DNA from: Flabesymbios commensalis
Lineage: Eukaryota > Annelida > Polychaeta > Terebellida > Flabelligeridae
DNA length: 64,000 nt
NCBI GenBank assembly: GCA_964017125.1
Contig: OZ024903.1
Location: forward strand, 109,498,863-109,562,862
Reading direction: 5' to 3'
The translations under genes and the position numbers were made by a program. Below, piece after piece: positions 43,701 to 57,497 of the stretch (the first letter of the stretch is position 1; every line of letters begins with the position of its first letter). A model generated the notes under the pieces. It did no database searches and had not been told where the DNA came from. It saw nothing but the letters and a program-made list of their open reading frames with translations.

Positions 43701-46700
43701 CACATACCTTTTTTATTTTGTATTTTGAAAGAGAACAGCAGGATGGTTAAAATGATATATAGGGTTATTTACATTTCCCCATTTTAGGAGTGCTGGGAGG
43801 CCTGGGCGTATGGGTCATAATACATGTAAGTCTATGGGACGGGTATTATGTGTGGTGAGACGTTAAGGCCATAGTTCCAGAAAACACATTTTCGCGCCTG
43901 TGGGATGTTTTATTGCCACTAGACCATTAATTTTGCTCATTTATTATCACCAGGCAGCCAATTCAGCGAAAAAATATAATATAGACATGTTTTCTAGCGA
44001 ATTTAACGAAACTAATTTGATAATGTTCAATTATGGCCCATATACCAAGCATTCGTCCATATAGCACTGAAACAGTTGTAAGTTCAACTTGGTTCTTCCA
44101 CTTCCCCGCATTGCTTTTCTTGTCCTTTGGTATTTATACCTCTTTTGTTTGTGTGTATAATGTCCGTACATCACTATTCTGAAGAAATAAAATCATTCAT
44201 TGTCTAATTTCAAGACGAGTCCCTGAAAAAATAGACAATTCCATACAGATGCTTCATGAAAATGGAAAATTATGTTGTAATATCGAAAAACAGGCCATTT
44301 CTCGAGATCTAGTAAAAAACAGGGGAATTTCATTTTGCGTTTGTGTGCCTTCTGCTCATCAGAATTGGACAAGGTTTTCTTTTTCGATTTCAGAATAGAA
44401 TGTATTTTCCAGATCACTTGAAAAAAAATATTCCATAAACACGCTTATTTCCCTTAAGGTCTCACCACACAAATTCATTCGCGCATATCATTATAAAGTT
44501 TAAGAATAAGAAAGTTAGTCTCTTTTTAAAAATTGTCGCTCTTTGCAGCAGCTCCTGTGGTGATTATTACGAAAATATCATTTTGATACCAATTTAAATC
44601 GATTCTGTGATGTTTTGTTGTAGCAAAAGCATCGAAATTATACAAGATAGATCTAACAGGAAGTCCTTGCGCTGGCTGTAACAAGGCTCTTCTAAAAAAC
44701 GAGGTCAATTTTTTTCTAGGTCGCCCGGGGGAGAGTGGGGCAAGAGCTTATTCTAGGCTAAAATAGCAGAAAAGCAAGCAGATTCACATACCTTTTTTAT
44801 TTTGTATTTTGAAAGAGAACAGCAGGATGGTTAAAATGATATATAGGGTTATTTACATATCCCCATTTTAGGAGTGCTGGGAGGCCTGGGCGTATGGGTC
44901 ATAATACATGTAAGTCTATGGGACGGGTATTATGTGTGGTGAGACGTTAAGGCCATAGTTCCAGAAAACACATTTTCGCGCCTGTGGGATGTTTTATTGC
45001 CACTAGACCATTAATTTTGCTCATTTATTATCACCAGGCAGCCAATTCAGCGAAAAAATATAATATAGACATGTTTTCTAGCGAATTTAACGAAACTAAT
45101 TTGATAATGTTCAATTATGGCCCATATACCAAGCATTCGTCCATATAGCACTGAAACAGTTGTAAGTTCAACTTGGTTCTTCCACTTCCCCGCATTGCTT
45201 TTCTTGTCCTTTGGTATTTATACCTCTTTTGTTTGTGTGTATAATGTCCGTACATCACTATTCTGAAGAAATAAAATCATTCATTGTCTAATTTCAAGAC
45301 GAGTCCCTGAAAAAATAGACAATTCCATACAGATGCTTCATGAAAATGGAAAATTATGTTGTAATATCGAAAAACAGGCCATTTCTCGAGATCTAGTAAA
45401 AAACAGGGGAATTTCATTTTGCGTTTGTGTGCCTTCTGCTCATCAGAATTGGACAAGTTTTTCTTTTTCGATTTCAGAATAGAATGTATTTTCCAGATCA
45501 CTTGAAAAAAAATATTCCATAAACACGCTTATTTCCCTTAAGGTCTCACCACACAAATTCATTCGCGCATATCATTATAAAGTTTAAGAATAAGAAAGTT
45601 AGTCTCTTTTTAAAAATTGTCGCTCTTTGCAGCAGCTCCTGTGGTGATTATTACGAAAATATCATTTTGATACCAATTTAAATCGATTCTGTGATGTTTT
45701 GTTGTAGCAAAAGCATCGAAATTATACAAGATAGATCTAACAGGAAGTCCTTGCGCTGGCTGTAACAAGGCTCTTCTAAAAAACGAGGTCAATTTTTTTC
45801 TAGGTCGCCCGGGGGAGAGTGGGGCAAGAGCTTATTCTAGGCTAAAATAGCAGAAAAGCAAGCAGATTCACATACCTTTTTTATTTTGTATTTTGAAAGA
45901 GAACAGCAGGATGGTTAAAATGATATATAGGGTTATTTACATTTCCCCATTTTAGGAGTGCTGGGAGGCCTGGGCGTATGGGTCATAATACATGTAAGTC
46001 TATGGGACGGGTATTATGTGTGGTGAGACGTTAAGGCCATAGTTCCAGAAAACACATTTTCGCGCCTGTGGGATGTTTTATTGCCACTAGACCATTAATT
46101 TTGCTCATTTATTATCACCAGGCAGCCAATTCAGCGAAAAAATATAATATAGACATGTTTTCTAGCGAATTTAACGAAACTAATTTGATAATGTTCAATT
46201 ATGGCCCATATACCAAGCATTCGTCCATATAGCACTGAAACAGTTGTAAGTTCAACTTGGTTCTTCCACTTCCCCGCATTGCTTTTCTTGTCCTTTGGTA
46301 TTTATACCTCTTTTGTTTGTGTGTATAATGTCCGTACATCACTATTCTGAAGAAATAAAATCATTCATTGTCTAATTTCAAGACGAGTCCCTGAAAAAAT
46401 AGACAATTCCATACAGATGCTTCATGAAAATGGAAAATTATGTTGTAATATCGAAAAACAGGCCATTTCTCGAGATCTAGTAAAAAACAGGGGAATTTCA
46501 TTTTGCGTTTGTGTGCCTTCTGCTCATCAGAATTGGACAAGGTTTTCTTTTTCGATTTCAGAATAGAATGTATTTTCCAGATCACTTGAAAAAAAATATT
46601 CCATAAACACGCTTATTTCCCTTAAGGTCTCACCACACAAATTCATTCGCGCATATCATTATAAAGTTTAAGAATAAGAAAGTTAGTCTCTTTTTAAAAA

Positions 46701-49700
46701 TTGTCGCTCTTTGCAGCAGCTCCTGTGGTGATTATTACGAAAATATCATTTTGATACCAATTTAAATCGATTCTGTGATGTTTTGTTGTAGCAAAAGCAT
46801 CGAAATTATACAAGATAGATCTAACAGGAAGTCCTTGCGCTGGCTGTAACAAGGCTCTTCTAAAAAACGAGGTCAATTTTTTTCTAGGTCGCCCGGGGGA
46901 GAGTGGGGCAAGAGCTTATTCTAGGCTAAAATAGCAGAAAAGCAAGCAGATTCACATACCTTTTTTATTTTGTATTTTGAAAGAGAACAGCAGGATGGTT
47001 AAAATGATATATAGGGTTATTTACATTTCCCCATTTTAGGAGTGCTGGGAGGCCTGGGCGTATGGGTCATAATACATGTAAGTCTATGGGACGGGTATTA
47101 TGTGTGGTGAGACGTTAAGGCCATAGTTCCAGAAAACACATTTTCGCGCCTGTGGGATGTTTTATTGCCACTAGACCATTAATTTTGCTCATTTATTATC
47201 ACCAGGCAGCCAATTCAGCGAAAAAATATAATATAGACATGTTTTCTAGCGAATTTAACGAAACTAATTTGATAATGTTCAATTATGGCCCATATACCAA
47301 GCATTCGTCCATATAGCACTGAAACAGTTGTAAGTTCAACTTGGTTCTTCCACTTCCCCGCATTGCTTTTCTTGTCCTTTGGTATTTATACCTCTTTTGT
47401 TTGTGTGTATAATGTCCGTACATCACTATTCTGAAGAAATAAAATCATTCATTGTCTAATTTCAAGACGAGTCCCTGAAAAAATAGACAATTCCATACAG
47501 ATGCTTCATGAAAATGGAAAATTATGTTGTAATATCGAAAAACAGGCCATTTCTCGAGATCTAGTAAAAAACAGGGGAATTTCATTTTGCGTTTGTGTGC
47601 CTTCTGCTCATCAGAATTGGACAAGGTTTTCTTTTTCGATTTCAGAATAGAATGTATTTTCCAGATCACTTGAAAAAAAATATTCCATAAACACGCTTAT
47701 TTCCCTTAAGGTCTCACCACACAAATTCATTCGCGCATATCATTATAAAGTTTAAGAATAAGAAAGTTAGTCTCTTTTTAAAAATTGTCGCTCTTTGCAG
47801 CAGCTCCTGTGGTGATTATTACGAAAATATCATTTTGATACCAATTTAAATCGATTCTGTGATGTTTTGTTGTAGCAAAAGCATCGAAATTATACAAGAT
47901 AGATCTAACAGGAAGTCCTTGCGCTGGCTGTAACAAGGCTCTTCTAAAAAACGAGGTCAATTTTTTTCTAGGTCGCCCGGGGGAGAGTGGGGCAAGAGCT
48001 TATTCTAGGCTAAAATAGCAGAAAAGCAAGCAGATTCACATACCTTTTTTATTTTGTATTTTGAAAGAGAACAGCAGGATGGTTAAAATGATATATAGGG
48101 TTATTTACATTTCCCCATTTTAGGAGTGCTGGGAGGCCTGGGCGTATGGGTCATAATACATGTAAGTCTATGGGACGGGTATTATGTGTGGTGAGACGTT
48201 AAGGCCATAGTTCCAGAAAACACATTTTCGCGCCTGTGGGATGTTTTATTGCCACTAGACCATTAATTTTGCTCATTTATTATCACCAGGCAGCCAATTC
48301 AGCGAAAAAATATAATATAGACATGTTTTCTAGCGAATTTAACGAAACTAATTTGATAATGTTCAATTATGGCCCATATACCAAGCATTCGTCCATATAG
48401 CACTGAAACAGTTGTAAGTTCAACTTGGTTCTTCCACTTCCCCGCATTGCTTTTCTTGTCCTTTGGTATTTATACCTCTTTTGTTTGTGTGTATAATGTC
48501 CGTACATCACTATTCTGAAGAAATAAAATCATTCATTGTCTAATTTCAAGACGAGTCCCTGAAAAAATAGACAATTCCATACAGATGCTTCATGAAAATG
48601 GAAAATTATGTTGTAATATCGAAAAACAGGCCATTTCTCGAGATCTAGTAAAAAACAGGGGAATTTCATTTTGCGTTTGTGTGCCTTCTGCTCATCAGAA
48701 TTGGACAAGGTTTTCTTTTTCGATTTCAGAATAGAATGTATTTTCCAGATCACTTGAAAAAAAATATTCCATAAACACGCTTATTTCCCTTAAGGTCTCA
48801 CCACACAAATTCATTCGCGCATATCATTATAAAGCTTAAGAATAAGAAAGTTAGTCTCTTTTTAAAAATTGTCGCTCTTTGCAGCAGCTCCTGTGGTGAT
48901 TATTACGAAAATATCATTTTGATACCAATTTAAATCGATTCTGTGATGTTTTGTTGTAGCAAAAGCATCGAAATTATACAAGATAGATCTAACAGGAAGT
49001 CCTTGCGCTGGCTGTAACAAGGCTCTTCTAAAAAACGAGGTCAATTTTTTTCTAGGTCGCCCGGGGGAGAGTGGGGCAAGAGCTTATTCTAGGCTAAAAT
49101 AGCAGAAAAGCAAGCAGATTCACATACCTTTTTTATTTTGTATTTTGAAAGAGAACAGCAGGATGGTTAAAATGATATATAGGGTTATTTACATTTCCCC
49201 ATTTTAGGAGTGCTGGGAGGCCTGGGCGTATGGGTCATAATACATGTAAGTCTATGGGACGGGTATTATGTGTGGTGAGACGTTAAGGCCATAGTTCCAG
49301 AAAACACATTTTCGCGCCTGTGGGATGTTTTATTGCCACTAGACCATTAATTTTGCTCATTTATTATCACCAGGCAGCCAATTCAGCGAAAAAATATAAT
49401 ATAGACATGTTTTCTAGCGAATTTAACGAAACTAATTTGATAATGTTCAATTATGGCCCATATACCAAGCATTCGTCCATATAGCACTGAAACAGTTGTA
49501 AGTTCAACTTGGTTCTTCCACTTCCCCGCATTGCTTTTCTTGTCCTTTGGTATTTATACCTCTTTTGTTTGTGTGTATAATGTCCGTACATCACTATTCT
49601 GAAGAAATAAAATCATTCATTGTCTAATTTCAAGACGAGTCCCTGAAAAAATAGACAATTCCATACAGATGCTTCATGAAAATGGAAAATTATGTTGTAA

Positions 49701-52700
49701 TATCGAAAAACAGGCCATTTCTCGAGATCTAGTAAAAAACAGGGGAATTTCATTTTGCGTTTGTGTGCCTTCTGCTCATCAGAATTGGACAAGGTTTTCT
49801 TTTTCGATTTCAGAATAGAATGTATTTTCCAGATCACTTGAAAAAAAATATTCCATAAACACGCTTATTTCCCTTAAGGTCTCACCACACAAATTCATTC
49901 GCGCATATCATTATAAAGTTTAAGAATAAGAAAGTTAGTCTCTTTTTAAAAATTGTCGCTCTTTGCAGCAGCTCCTGTGGTGATTATTACGAAAATATCA
50001 TTTTGATACCAATTTAAATCGATTCTGTGATGTTTTGTTGTAGCAAAAGCATCGAAATTATACAAGATAGATCTAACAGGAAGTCCTTGCGCTGGCTGTA
50101 ACAAGGCTCTTCTAAAAAACGAGGTCAATTTTTTTCTAGGTCGCCCGGGGGAGAGTGGGGCAAGAGCTTATTCTAGGCTAAAATAGCAGAAAAGCAAGCA
50201 GATTCACATACCTTTTTTATTTTGTATTTTGAAAGAGAACAGCAGGATGGTTAAAATGATATATAGGGTTATTTACATTTCCCCATTTTAGGAGTGCTGG
50301 GAGGCCTGGGCGTATGGGTCATAATACATGTAAGTCTATGGGACGGGTATTATGTGTGGTGAGACGTTAAGGCCATAGTTCCAGAAAACACATTTTCGCG
50401 CCTGTGGGATGTTTTATTGCCACTAGACCATTAATTTTGCTCATTTATTATCACCAGGCAGCCAATTCAGCGAAAAAATATAATATAGACATGTTTTCTA
50501 GCGAATTTAACGAAACTAATTTGATAATGTTCAATTATGGCCCATATACCAAGCATTCGTCCATATAGCACTGAAACAGTTGTAAGTTCAACTTGGTTCT
50601 TCCACTTCCCCGCATTGCTTTTCTTGTCCTTTGGTATTTATACCTCTTTTGTTTGTGTGTATAATGTCCGTACATCACTATTCTGAAGAAATAAAATCAT
50701 TCATTGTCTAATTTCAAGACGAGTCCCTGAAAAAATAGACAATTCCATACAGATGCTTCATGAAAATGGAAAATTATGTTGTAATATCGAAAAACAGGCC
50801 ATTTCTCGAGATCTAGTAAAAAACAGGGGAATTTCATTTTGCGTTTGTGTGCCTTCTGCTCATCAGAATTGGACAAGGTTTTCTTTTTCGATTTCAGAAT
50901 AGAATGTATTTTCCAGATCACTTGAAAAAAAATATTCCATAAACACGCTTATTTCCCTTAAGGTCTCACCACACAAATTCATTCGCGCATATCATTATAA
51001 AGTTTAAGAATAAGAAAGTTAGTCTCTTTTTAAAAATTGTCGCTCTTTGCAGCAGCTCCTGTGGTGATTATTACGAAAATATCATTTTGATACCAATTTA
51101 AATCGATTCTGTGATGTTTTGTTGTAGCAAAAGCATCGAAATTATACAAGATAGATCTAACAGGAAGTCCTTGCGCTGGCTGTAACAAGGCTCTTCTAAA
51201 AAACGAGGTCAATTTTTTTCTAGGTCGCCCGGGGGAGAGTGGGGCAAGAGCTTATTCTAGGCTAAAATAGCAGAAAAGCAAGCAGATTCACATACCTTTT
51301 TTATTTTGTATTTTGAAAGAGAACAGCAGGATGGTTAAAATGATATATAGGGTTATTTACATTTCCCCATTTTAGGAGTGCTGGGAGGCCTGGGCGTATG
51401 GGTCATAATACATGTAAGTCTATGGGACGGGTATTATGTGTGGTGAGACGTTAAGGCCATAGTTCCAGAAAACACATTTTCGCGCCTGTGGGATGTTTTA
51501 TTGCCACTAGACCATTAATTTTGCTCATTTATTATCACCAGGCAGCCAATTCAGCGAAAAAATATAATATAGACATGTTTTCTAGCGAATTTAACGAAAC
51601 TAATTTGATAATGTTCAATTATGGCCCATATACCAAGCATTCGTCCATATAGCACTGAAACAGTTGTAAGTTCAACTTGGTTCTTCCACTTCCCCGCATT
51701 GCTTTTCTTGTCCTTTGGTATTTATACCTCTTTTGTTTGTGTGTATAATGTCCGTACATCACTATTCTGAAGAAATAAAATCATTCATTGTCTAATTTCA
51801 AGACGAGTCCCTGAAAAAATAGACAATTCCATACAGATGCTTCATGAAAATGGAAAATTATGTTGTAATATCGAAAAACAGGCCATTTCTCGAGATCTAG
51901 TAAAAAACAGGGGAATTTCATTTTGCGTTTGTGTGCCTTCTGCTCATCAGAATTGGACAAGGTTTTCTTTTTCGATTTCAGAATAGAATGTATTTTCCAG
52001 ATCACTTGAAAAAAAATATTCCATAAACACGCTTATTTCCCTTAAGGTCTCACCACACAAATTCATTCGCGCATATCATTATAAAGTTTAAGAATAAGAA
52101 AGTTAGTCTCTTTTTAAAAATTGTCGCTCTTTGCAGCAGCTCCTGTGGTGATTATTACGAAAATATCATTTTGATACCAATTTAAATCGATTCTGTGATG
52201 TTTTGTTGTAGCAAAAGCATCGAAATTATACAAGATAGATCTAACAGGAAGTCCTTGCGCTGGCTGTAACAAGGCTCTTCTAAAAAACGAGGTCAATTTT
52301 TTTCTAGGTCGCCCGGGGGAGAGTGGGGCAAGAGCTTATTCTAGGCTAAAATAGCAGAAAAGCAAGCAGATTCACATACCTTTTTTATTTTGTATTTTGA
52401 AAGAGAACAGCAGGATGGTTAAAATGATATATAGGGTTATTTACATTTCCCCATTTTAGGAGTGCTGGGAGGCCTGGGCGTATGGGTCATAATACATGTA
52501 AGTCTATGGGACGGGTATTATGTGTGGTGAGACGTTAAGGCCATAGTTCCAGAAAACACATTTTCGCGCCTGTGGGATGTTTTATTGCCACTAGACCATT
52601 AATTTTGCTCATTTATTATCACCAGGCAGCCAATTCAGCGAAAAAATATAATATAGACATGTTTTCTAGCGAATTTAACGAAACTAATTTGATAATGTTC

Positions 52701-55700
52701 AATTATGGCCCATATACCAAGCATTCGTCCATATAGCACTGAAACAGTTGTAAGTTCAACTTGGTTCTTCCACTTCCCCGCATTGCTTTTCTTGTCCTTT
52801 GGTATTTATACCTCTTTTGTTTGTGTGTATAATGTCCGTACATCACTATTCTGAAGAAATAAAATCATTCATTGTCTAATTTCAAGACGAGTCCCTGAAA
52901 AAATAGACAATTCCATACAGATGCTTCATGAAAATGGAAAATTATGTTGTAATATCGAAAAACAGGCCATTTCTCGAGATCTAGTAAAAAACAGGGGAAT
53001 TTCATTTTGCGTTTGTGTGCCTTCTGCTCATCAGAATTGGACAAGGTTTTCTTTTTCGATTTCAGAATAGAATGTATTTTCCAGATCACTTGAAAAAAAA
53101 TATTCCATAAACACGCTTATTTCCCTTAAGGTCTCACCACACAAATTCATTCGCGCATATCATTATAAAGTTTAAGAATAAGAAAGTTAGTCTCTTTTTA
53201 AAAATTGTCGCTCTTTGCAGCAGCTCCTGTGGTGATTATTACGAAAATATCATTTTGATACCAATTTAAATCGATTCTGTGATGTTTTGTTGTAGCAAAA
53301 GCATCGAAATTATACAAGATAGATCTAACAGGAAGTCCTTGCGCTGGCTGTAACAAGGCTCTTCTAAAAAACGAGGTCAATTTTTTTCTAGGTCGCCCGG
53401 GGGAGAGTGGGGCAAGAGCTTATTCTAGGCTAAAATAGCAGAAAAGCAAGCAGATTCACATACCTTTTTTATTTTGTATTTTGAAAGAGAACAGCAGGAT
53501 GGTTAAAATGATATATAGGGTTATTTACATTTCCCCATTTTAGGAGTGCTGGGAGGCCTGGGCGTATGGGTCATAATACATGTAAGTCTATGGGACGGGT
53601 ATTATGTGTGGTGAGACGTTAAGGCCATAGTTCCAGAAAACACATTTTCGCGCCTGTGGGATGTTTTATTGCCACTAGACCATTAATTTTGCTCATTTAT
53701 TATCACCAGGCAGCCAATTCAGCGAAAAAATATAATATAGACATGTTTTCTAGCGAATTTAACGAAACTAATTTGATAATGTTCAATTATGGCCCATATA
53801 CCAAGCATTCGTCCATATAGCACTGAAACAGTTGTAAGTTCAACTTGGTTCTTCCACTTCCCCGCATTGCTTTTCTTGTCCTTTGGTATTTATACCTCTT
53901 TTGTTTGTGTGTATAATGTCCGTACATCACTATTCTGAAGAAATAAAATCATTCATTGTCTAATTTCAAGACGAGTCCCTGAAAAAATAGACAATTCCAT
54001 ACAGATGCTTCATGAAAATGGAAAATTATGTTGTAATATCGAAAAACAGGCCATTTCTCGAGATCTAGTAAAAAACAGGGGAATTTCATTTTGCGTTTGT
54101 GTGCCTTCTGCTCATCAGAATTGGACAAGGTTTTCTTTTTCGATTTCAGAATAGAATGTATTTTCCAGATCACTTGAAAAAAAATATTCCATAAACACGC
54201 TTATTTCCCTTAAGGTCTCACCACACAAATTCATTCGCGCATATCATTATAAAGTTTAAGAATAAGAAAGTTAGTCTCTTTTTAAAAATTGTCGCTCTTT
54301 GCAGCAGCTCCTGTGGTGATTATTACGAAAATATCATTTTGATACCAATTTAAATCGATTCTGTGATGTTTTGTTGTAGCAAAAGCATCGAAATTATACA
54401 AGATAGATCTAACAGGAAGTCCTTGCGCTGGCTGTAACAAGGCTCTTCTAAAAAACGAGGTCAATTTTTTTCTAGGTCGCCCGGGGGAGAGTGGGGCAAG
54501 AGCTTATTCTAGGCTAAAATAGCAGAAAAGCAAGCAGATTCACATACCTTTTTTATTTTGTATTTTGAAAGAGAACAGCAGGATGGTTAAAATGATATAT
54601 AGGGTTATTTACATTTCCCCATTTTAGGAGTGCTGGGAGGCCTGGGCGTATGGGTCATAATACATGTAAGTCTATGGGACGGGTATTATGTGTGGTGAGA
54701 CGTTAAGGCCATAGTTCCAGAAAACACATTTTCGCGCCTGTGGGATGTTTTATTGCCACTAGACCATTAATTTTGCTCATTTATTATCACCAGGCAGCCA
54801 ATTCAGCGAAAAAATATAATATAGACATGTTTTCTAGCGAATTTAACGAAACTAATTTGATAATGTTCAATTATGGCCCATATACCAAGCATTCGTCCAT
54901 ATAGCACTGAAACAGTTGTAAGTTCAACTTGGTTCTTCCACTTCCCCGCATTGCTTTTCTTGTCCTTTGGTATTTATACCTCTTTTGTTTGTGTGTATAA
55001 TGTCCGTACATCACTATTCTGAAGAAATAAAATCATTCATTGTCTAATTTCAAGACGAGTCCCTGAAAAAATAGACAATTCCATACAGATGCTTCATGAA
55101 AATGGAAAATTATGTTGTAATATCGAAAAACAGGCCATTTCTCGAGATCTAGTAAAAAACAGGGGAATTTCATTTTGCGTTTGTGTGCCTTCTGCTCATC
55201 AGAATTGGACAAGGTTTTCTTTTTCGATTTCAGAATAGAATGTATTTTCCAGATCACTTGAAAAAAAATATTCCATAAACACGCTTATTTCCCTTAAGGT
55301 CTCACCACACAAATTCATTCGCGCATATCATTATAAAGTTTAAGAATAAGAAAGTTAGTCTCTTTTTAAAAATTGTCGCTCTTTGCAGCAGCTCCTGTGG
55401 TGATTATTACGAAAATATCATTTTGATACCAATTTAAATCGATTCTGTGATGTTTTGTTGTAGCAAAAGCATCGAAATTATACAAGATAGATCTAACAGG
55501 AAGTCCTTGCGCTGGCTGTAACAAGGCTCTTCTAAAAAACGAGGTCAATTTTTTTCTAGGTCGCCCGGGGGAGAGTGGGGCAAGAGCTTATTCTAGGCTA
55601 AAATAGCAGAAAAGCAAGCAGATTCACATACCTTTTTTATTTTGTATTTTGAAAGAGAACAGCAGGATGGTTAAAATGATATATAGGGTTATTTACATTT

Positions 55701-56870
55701 CCCCATTTTAGGAGTGCTGGGAGGCCTGGGCGTATGGGTCATAATACATGTAAGTCTATGGGACGGGTATTATGTGTGGTGAGACGTTAAGGCCATAGTT
55801 CCAGAAAACACATTTTCGCGCCTGTGGGATGTTTTATTGCCACTAGACCATTAATTTTGCTCATTTATTATCACCAGGCAGCCAATTCAGCGAAAAAATA
55901 TAATATAGACATGTTTTCTAGCGAATTTAACGAAACTAATTTGATAATGTTCAATTATGGCCCATATACCAAGCATTCGTCCATATAGCACTGAAACAGT
56001 TGTAAGTTCAACTTGGTTCTTCCACTTCCCCGCATTGCTTTTCTTGTCCTTTGGTATTTATACCTCTTTTGTTTGTGTGTATAATGTCCGTACATCACTA
56101 TTCTGAAGAAATAAAATCATTCATTGTCTAATTTCAAGACGAGTCCCTGAAAAAATAGACAATTCCATACAGATGCTTCATGAAAATGGAAAATTATGTT
56201 GTAATATCGAAAAACAGGCCATTTCTCGAGATCTAGTAAAAAACAGGGGAATTTCATTTTGCGTTTGTGTGCCTTCTGCTCATCAGAATTGGACAAGGTT
56301 TTCTTTTTCGATTTCAGAATAGAATGTATTTTCCAGATCACTTGAAAAAAAATATTCCATAAACACGCTTATTTCCCTTAAGGTCTCACCACACAAATTC
56401 ATTCGCGCATATCATTATAAAGTTTAAGAATAAGAAAGTTAGTCTCTTTTTAAAAATTGTCGCTCTTTGCAGCAGCTCCTGTGGTGATTATTACGAAAAT
56501 ATCATTTTGATACCAATTTAAATCGATTCTGTGATGTTTTGTTGTAGCAAAAGCATCGAAATTATACAAGATAGATCTAACAGGAAGTCCTTGCGCTGGC
56601 TGTAACAAGGCTCTTCTAAAAAACGAGGTCAATTTTTTTCTAGGTCGCCCGGGGGAGAGTGGGGCAAGAGCTTATTCTAGGCTAAAATAGCAGAAAAGCA
56701 AGCAGATTCACATACCTTTTTTATTTTGTATTTTGAAAGAGAACAGCAGGATGGTTAAAATGATATATAGGGTTATTTACATTTCCCCATTTTAGGAGTG
56801 CTGGGAGGCCTGGGCGTATGGGTCATAATACATGTAAGTCTATGGGACGGGTATTATGTGTGGTGAGACG

Positions 56871-57397
56871 TAAACAGAGATCTTGAGCAAGGTGAAGGAC
56901 GGAACTGTCAAAATAATTGTGACAGCTACGGAAAACTGACGCGGAAAGACGTAATAAAATACAGGCATATAGCCACAAGGCTACATACACCCCCTTTCTG
57001 AAAAATGGTGTCCTCACCATGAACTGGTAACACCAAGGGCATATGAAACAATAAAAACTAGCATACTGAGGTATTAAAAGAATCAAATCCAATGGAGAAA
57101 ATACACCCTAGGACAAAGGCTCTTACTGACCCTTTCCTAGCTCCCAATACTCCAAATGAACTTGCCGACTAGAACGGACACAAATGAGAGAAATGATGAG
57201 ATACATAGAAAAATACATTATTATGAAAGTGTGCTCGTGAAAATGATAAAAAAATACATTATAACAGGGAAAATCATGGACAGGGAAGATGACCAAAGCA
57301 GACCACAAAATCTGCGATCTCACAAAATCTGCAATCACGGATTTTAAGCAAAAAAATATATCAGATCACAAATAAGTCAGCGTGTGGCTGGCCATAC
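56871..57397 (-). other. Region between satellite and Ty3/Gypsy coding part
   Basis: It begins exactly where the last copy of insert M ends. By position it should include the 3' terminal repeat of the minus-strand retroelement. I cannot find a matching copy on the other side of the element inside the window, so the repeat is not called. AT-rich, no gene. Confidence 0.4.
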
Positions 57398-57416
57398 TCC
57401 TCCCCCTTAAAAAAAT
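57396..57416 (-). promoter_or_regulatory. Polypurine tract-like sequence of the Ty3/Gypsy element
   Basis: On the minus strand TTTAAGGGGGAGGAG follows the end of pol by about 80 bases. This is the position where plus-strand priming tracts lie in LTR elements. Inferred from composition and place. Confidence 0.5.
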
Positions 57417-57497
57417 AAATGGACTATCCATCAAAATAGGCCTACATAATATATAGAAAAATAGTAAAAAAATATGCCAATAAAGAGTCAGTACTTA

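Larger units (their letters stand above)
25773..56870. repeat. Satellite array, 1084-bp period: 591-bp monomer plus 489-bp TTAA insert
   Basis: About 31.1 kb of head-to-tail repeats. The period is 1084 bp throughout, except the first period (1083) and one short step of 591 bp at 33846 to 34437. I count 29 copies of the 591-bp part and 28 complete copies of the 489-bp part, plus one cut by the gap. Units differ by roughly one base in several kilobases; the differences I saw are at 34156, 38954, 39739, 42699, 43690, 44859, 45458 and 48835, plus a one-base loss near 26454. Each unit carries a 74-codon and a 60-codon minus-strand frame. Neither shows protein-like features and I do not call them genes. 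Confidence 0.97.

Noticed and set aside
25773-56870. Array as rDNA, histone or other tandem gene cluster
   Set aside because: No histone, 5S, U snRNA or other known gene sequence is recognisable in the 1084-bp unit.
56871-57397. A called 3' terminal repeat of the Ty3/Gypsy element
   Set aside because: No matching copy could be found at the other end inside the window, so the call would rest on position only.
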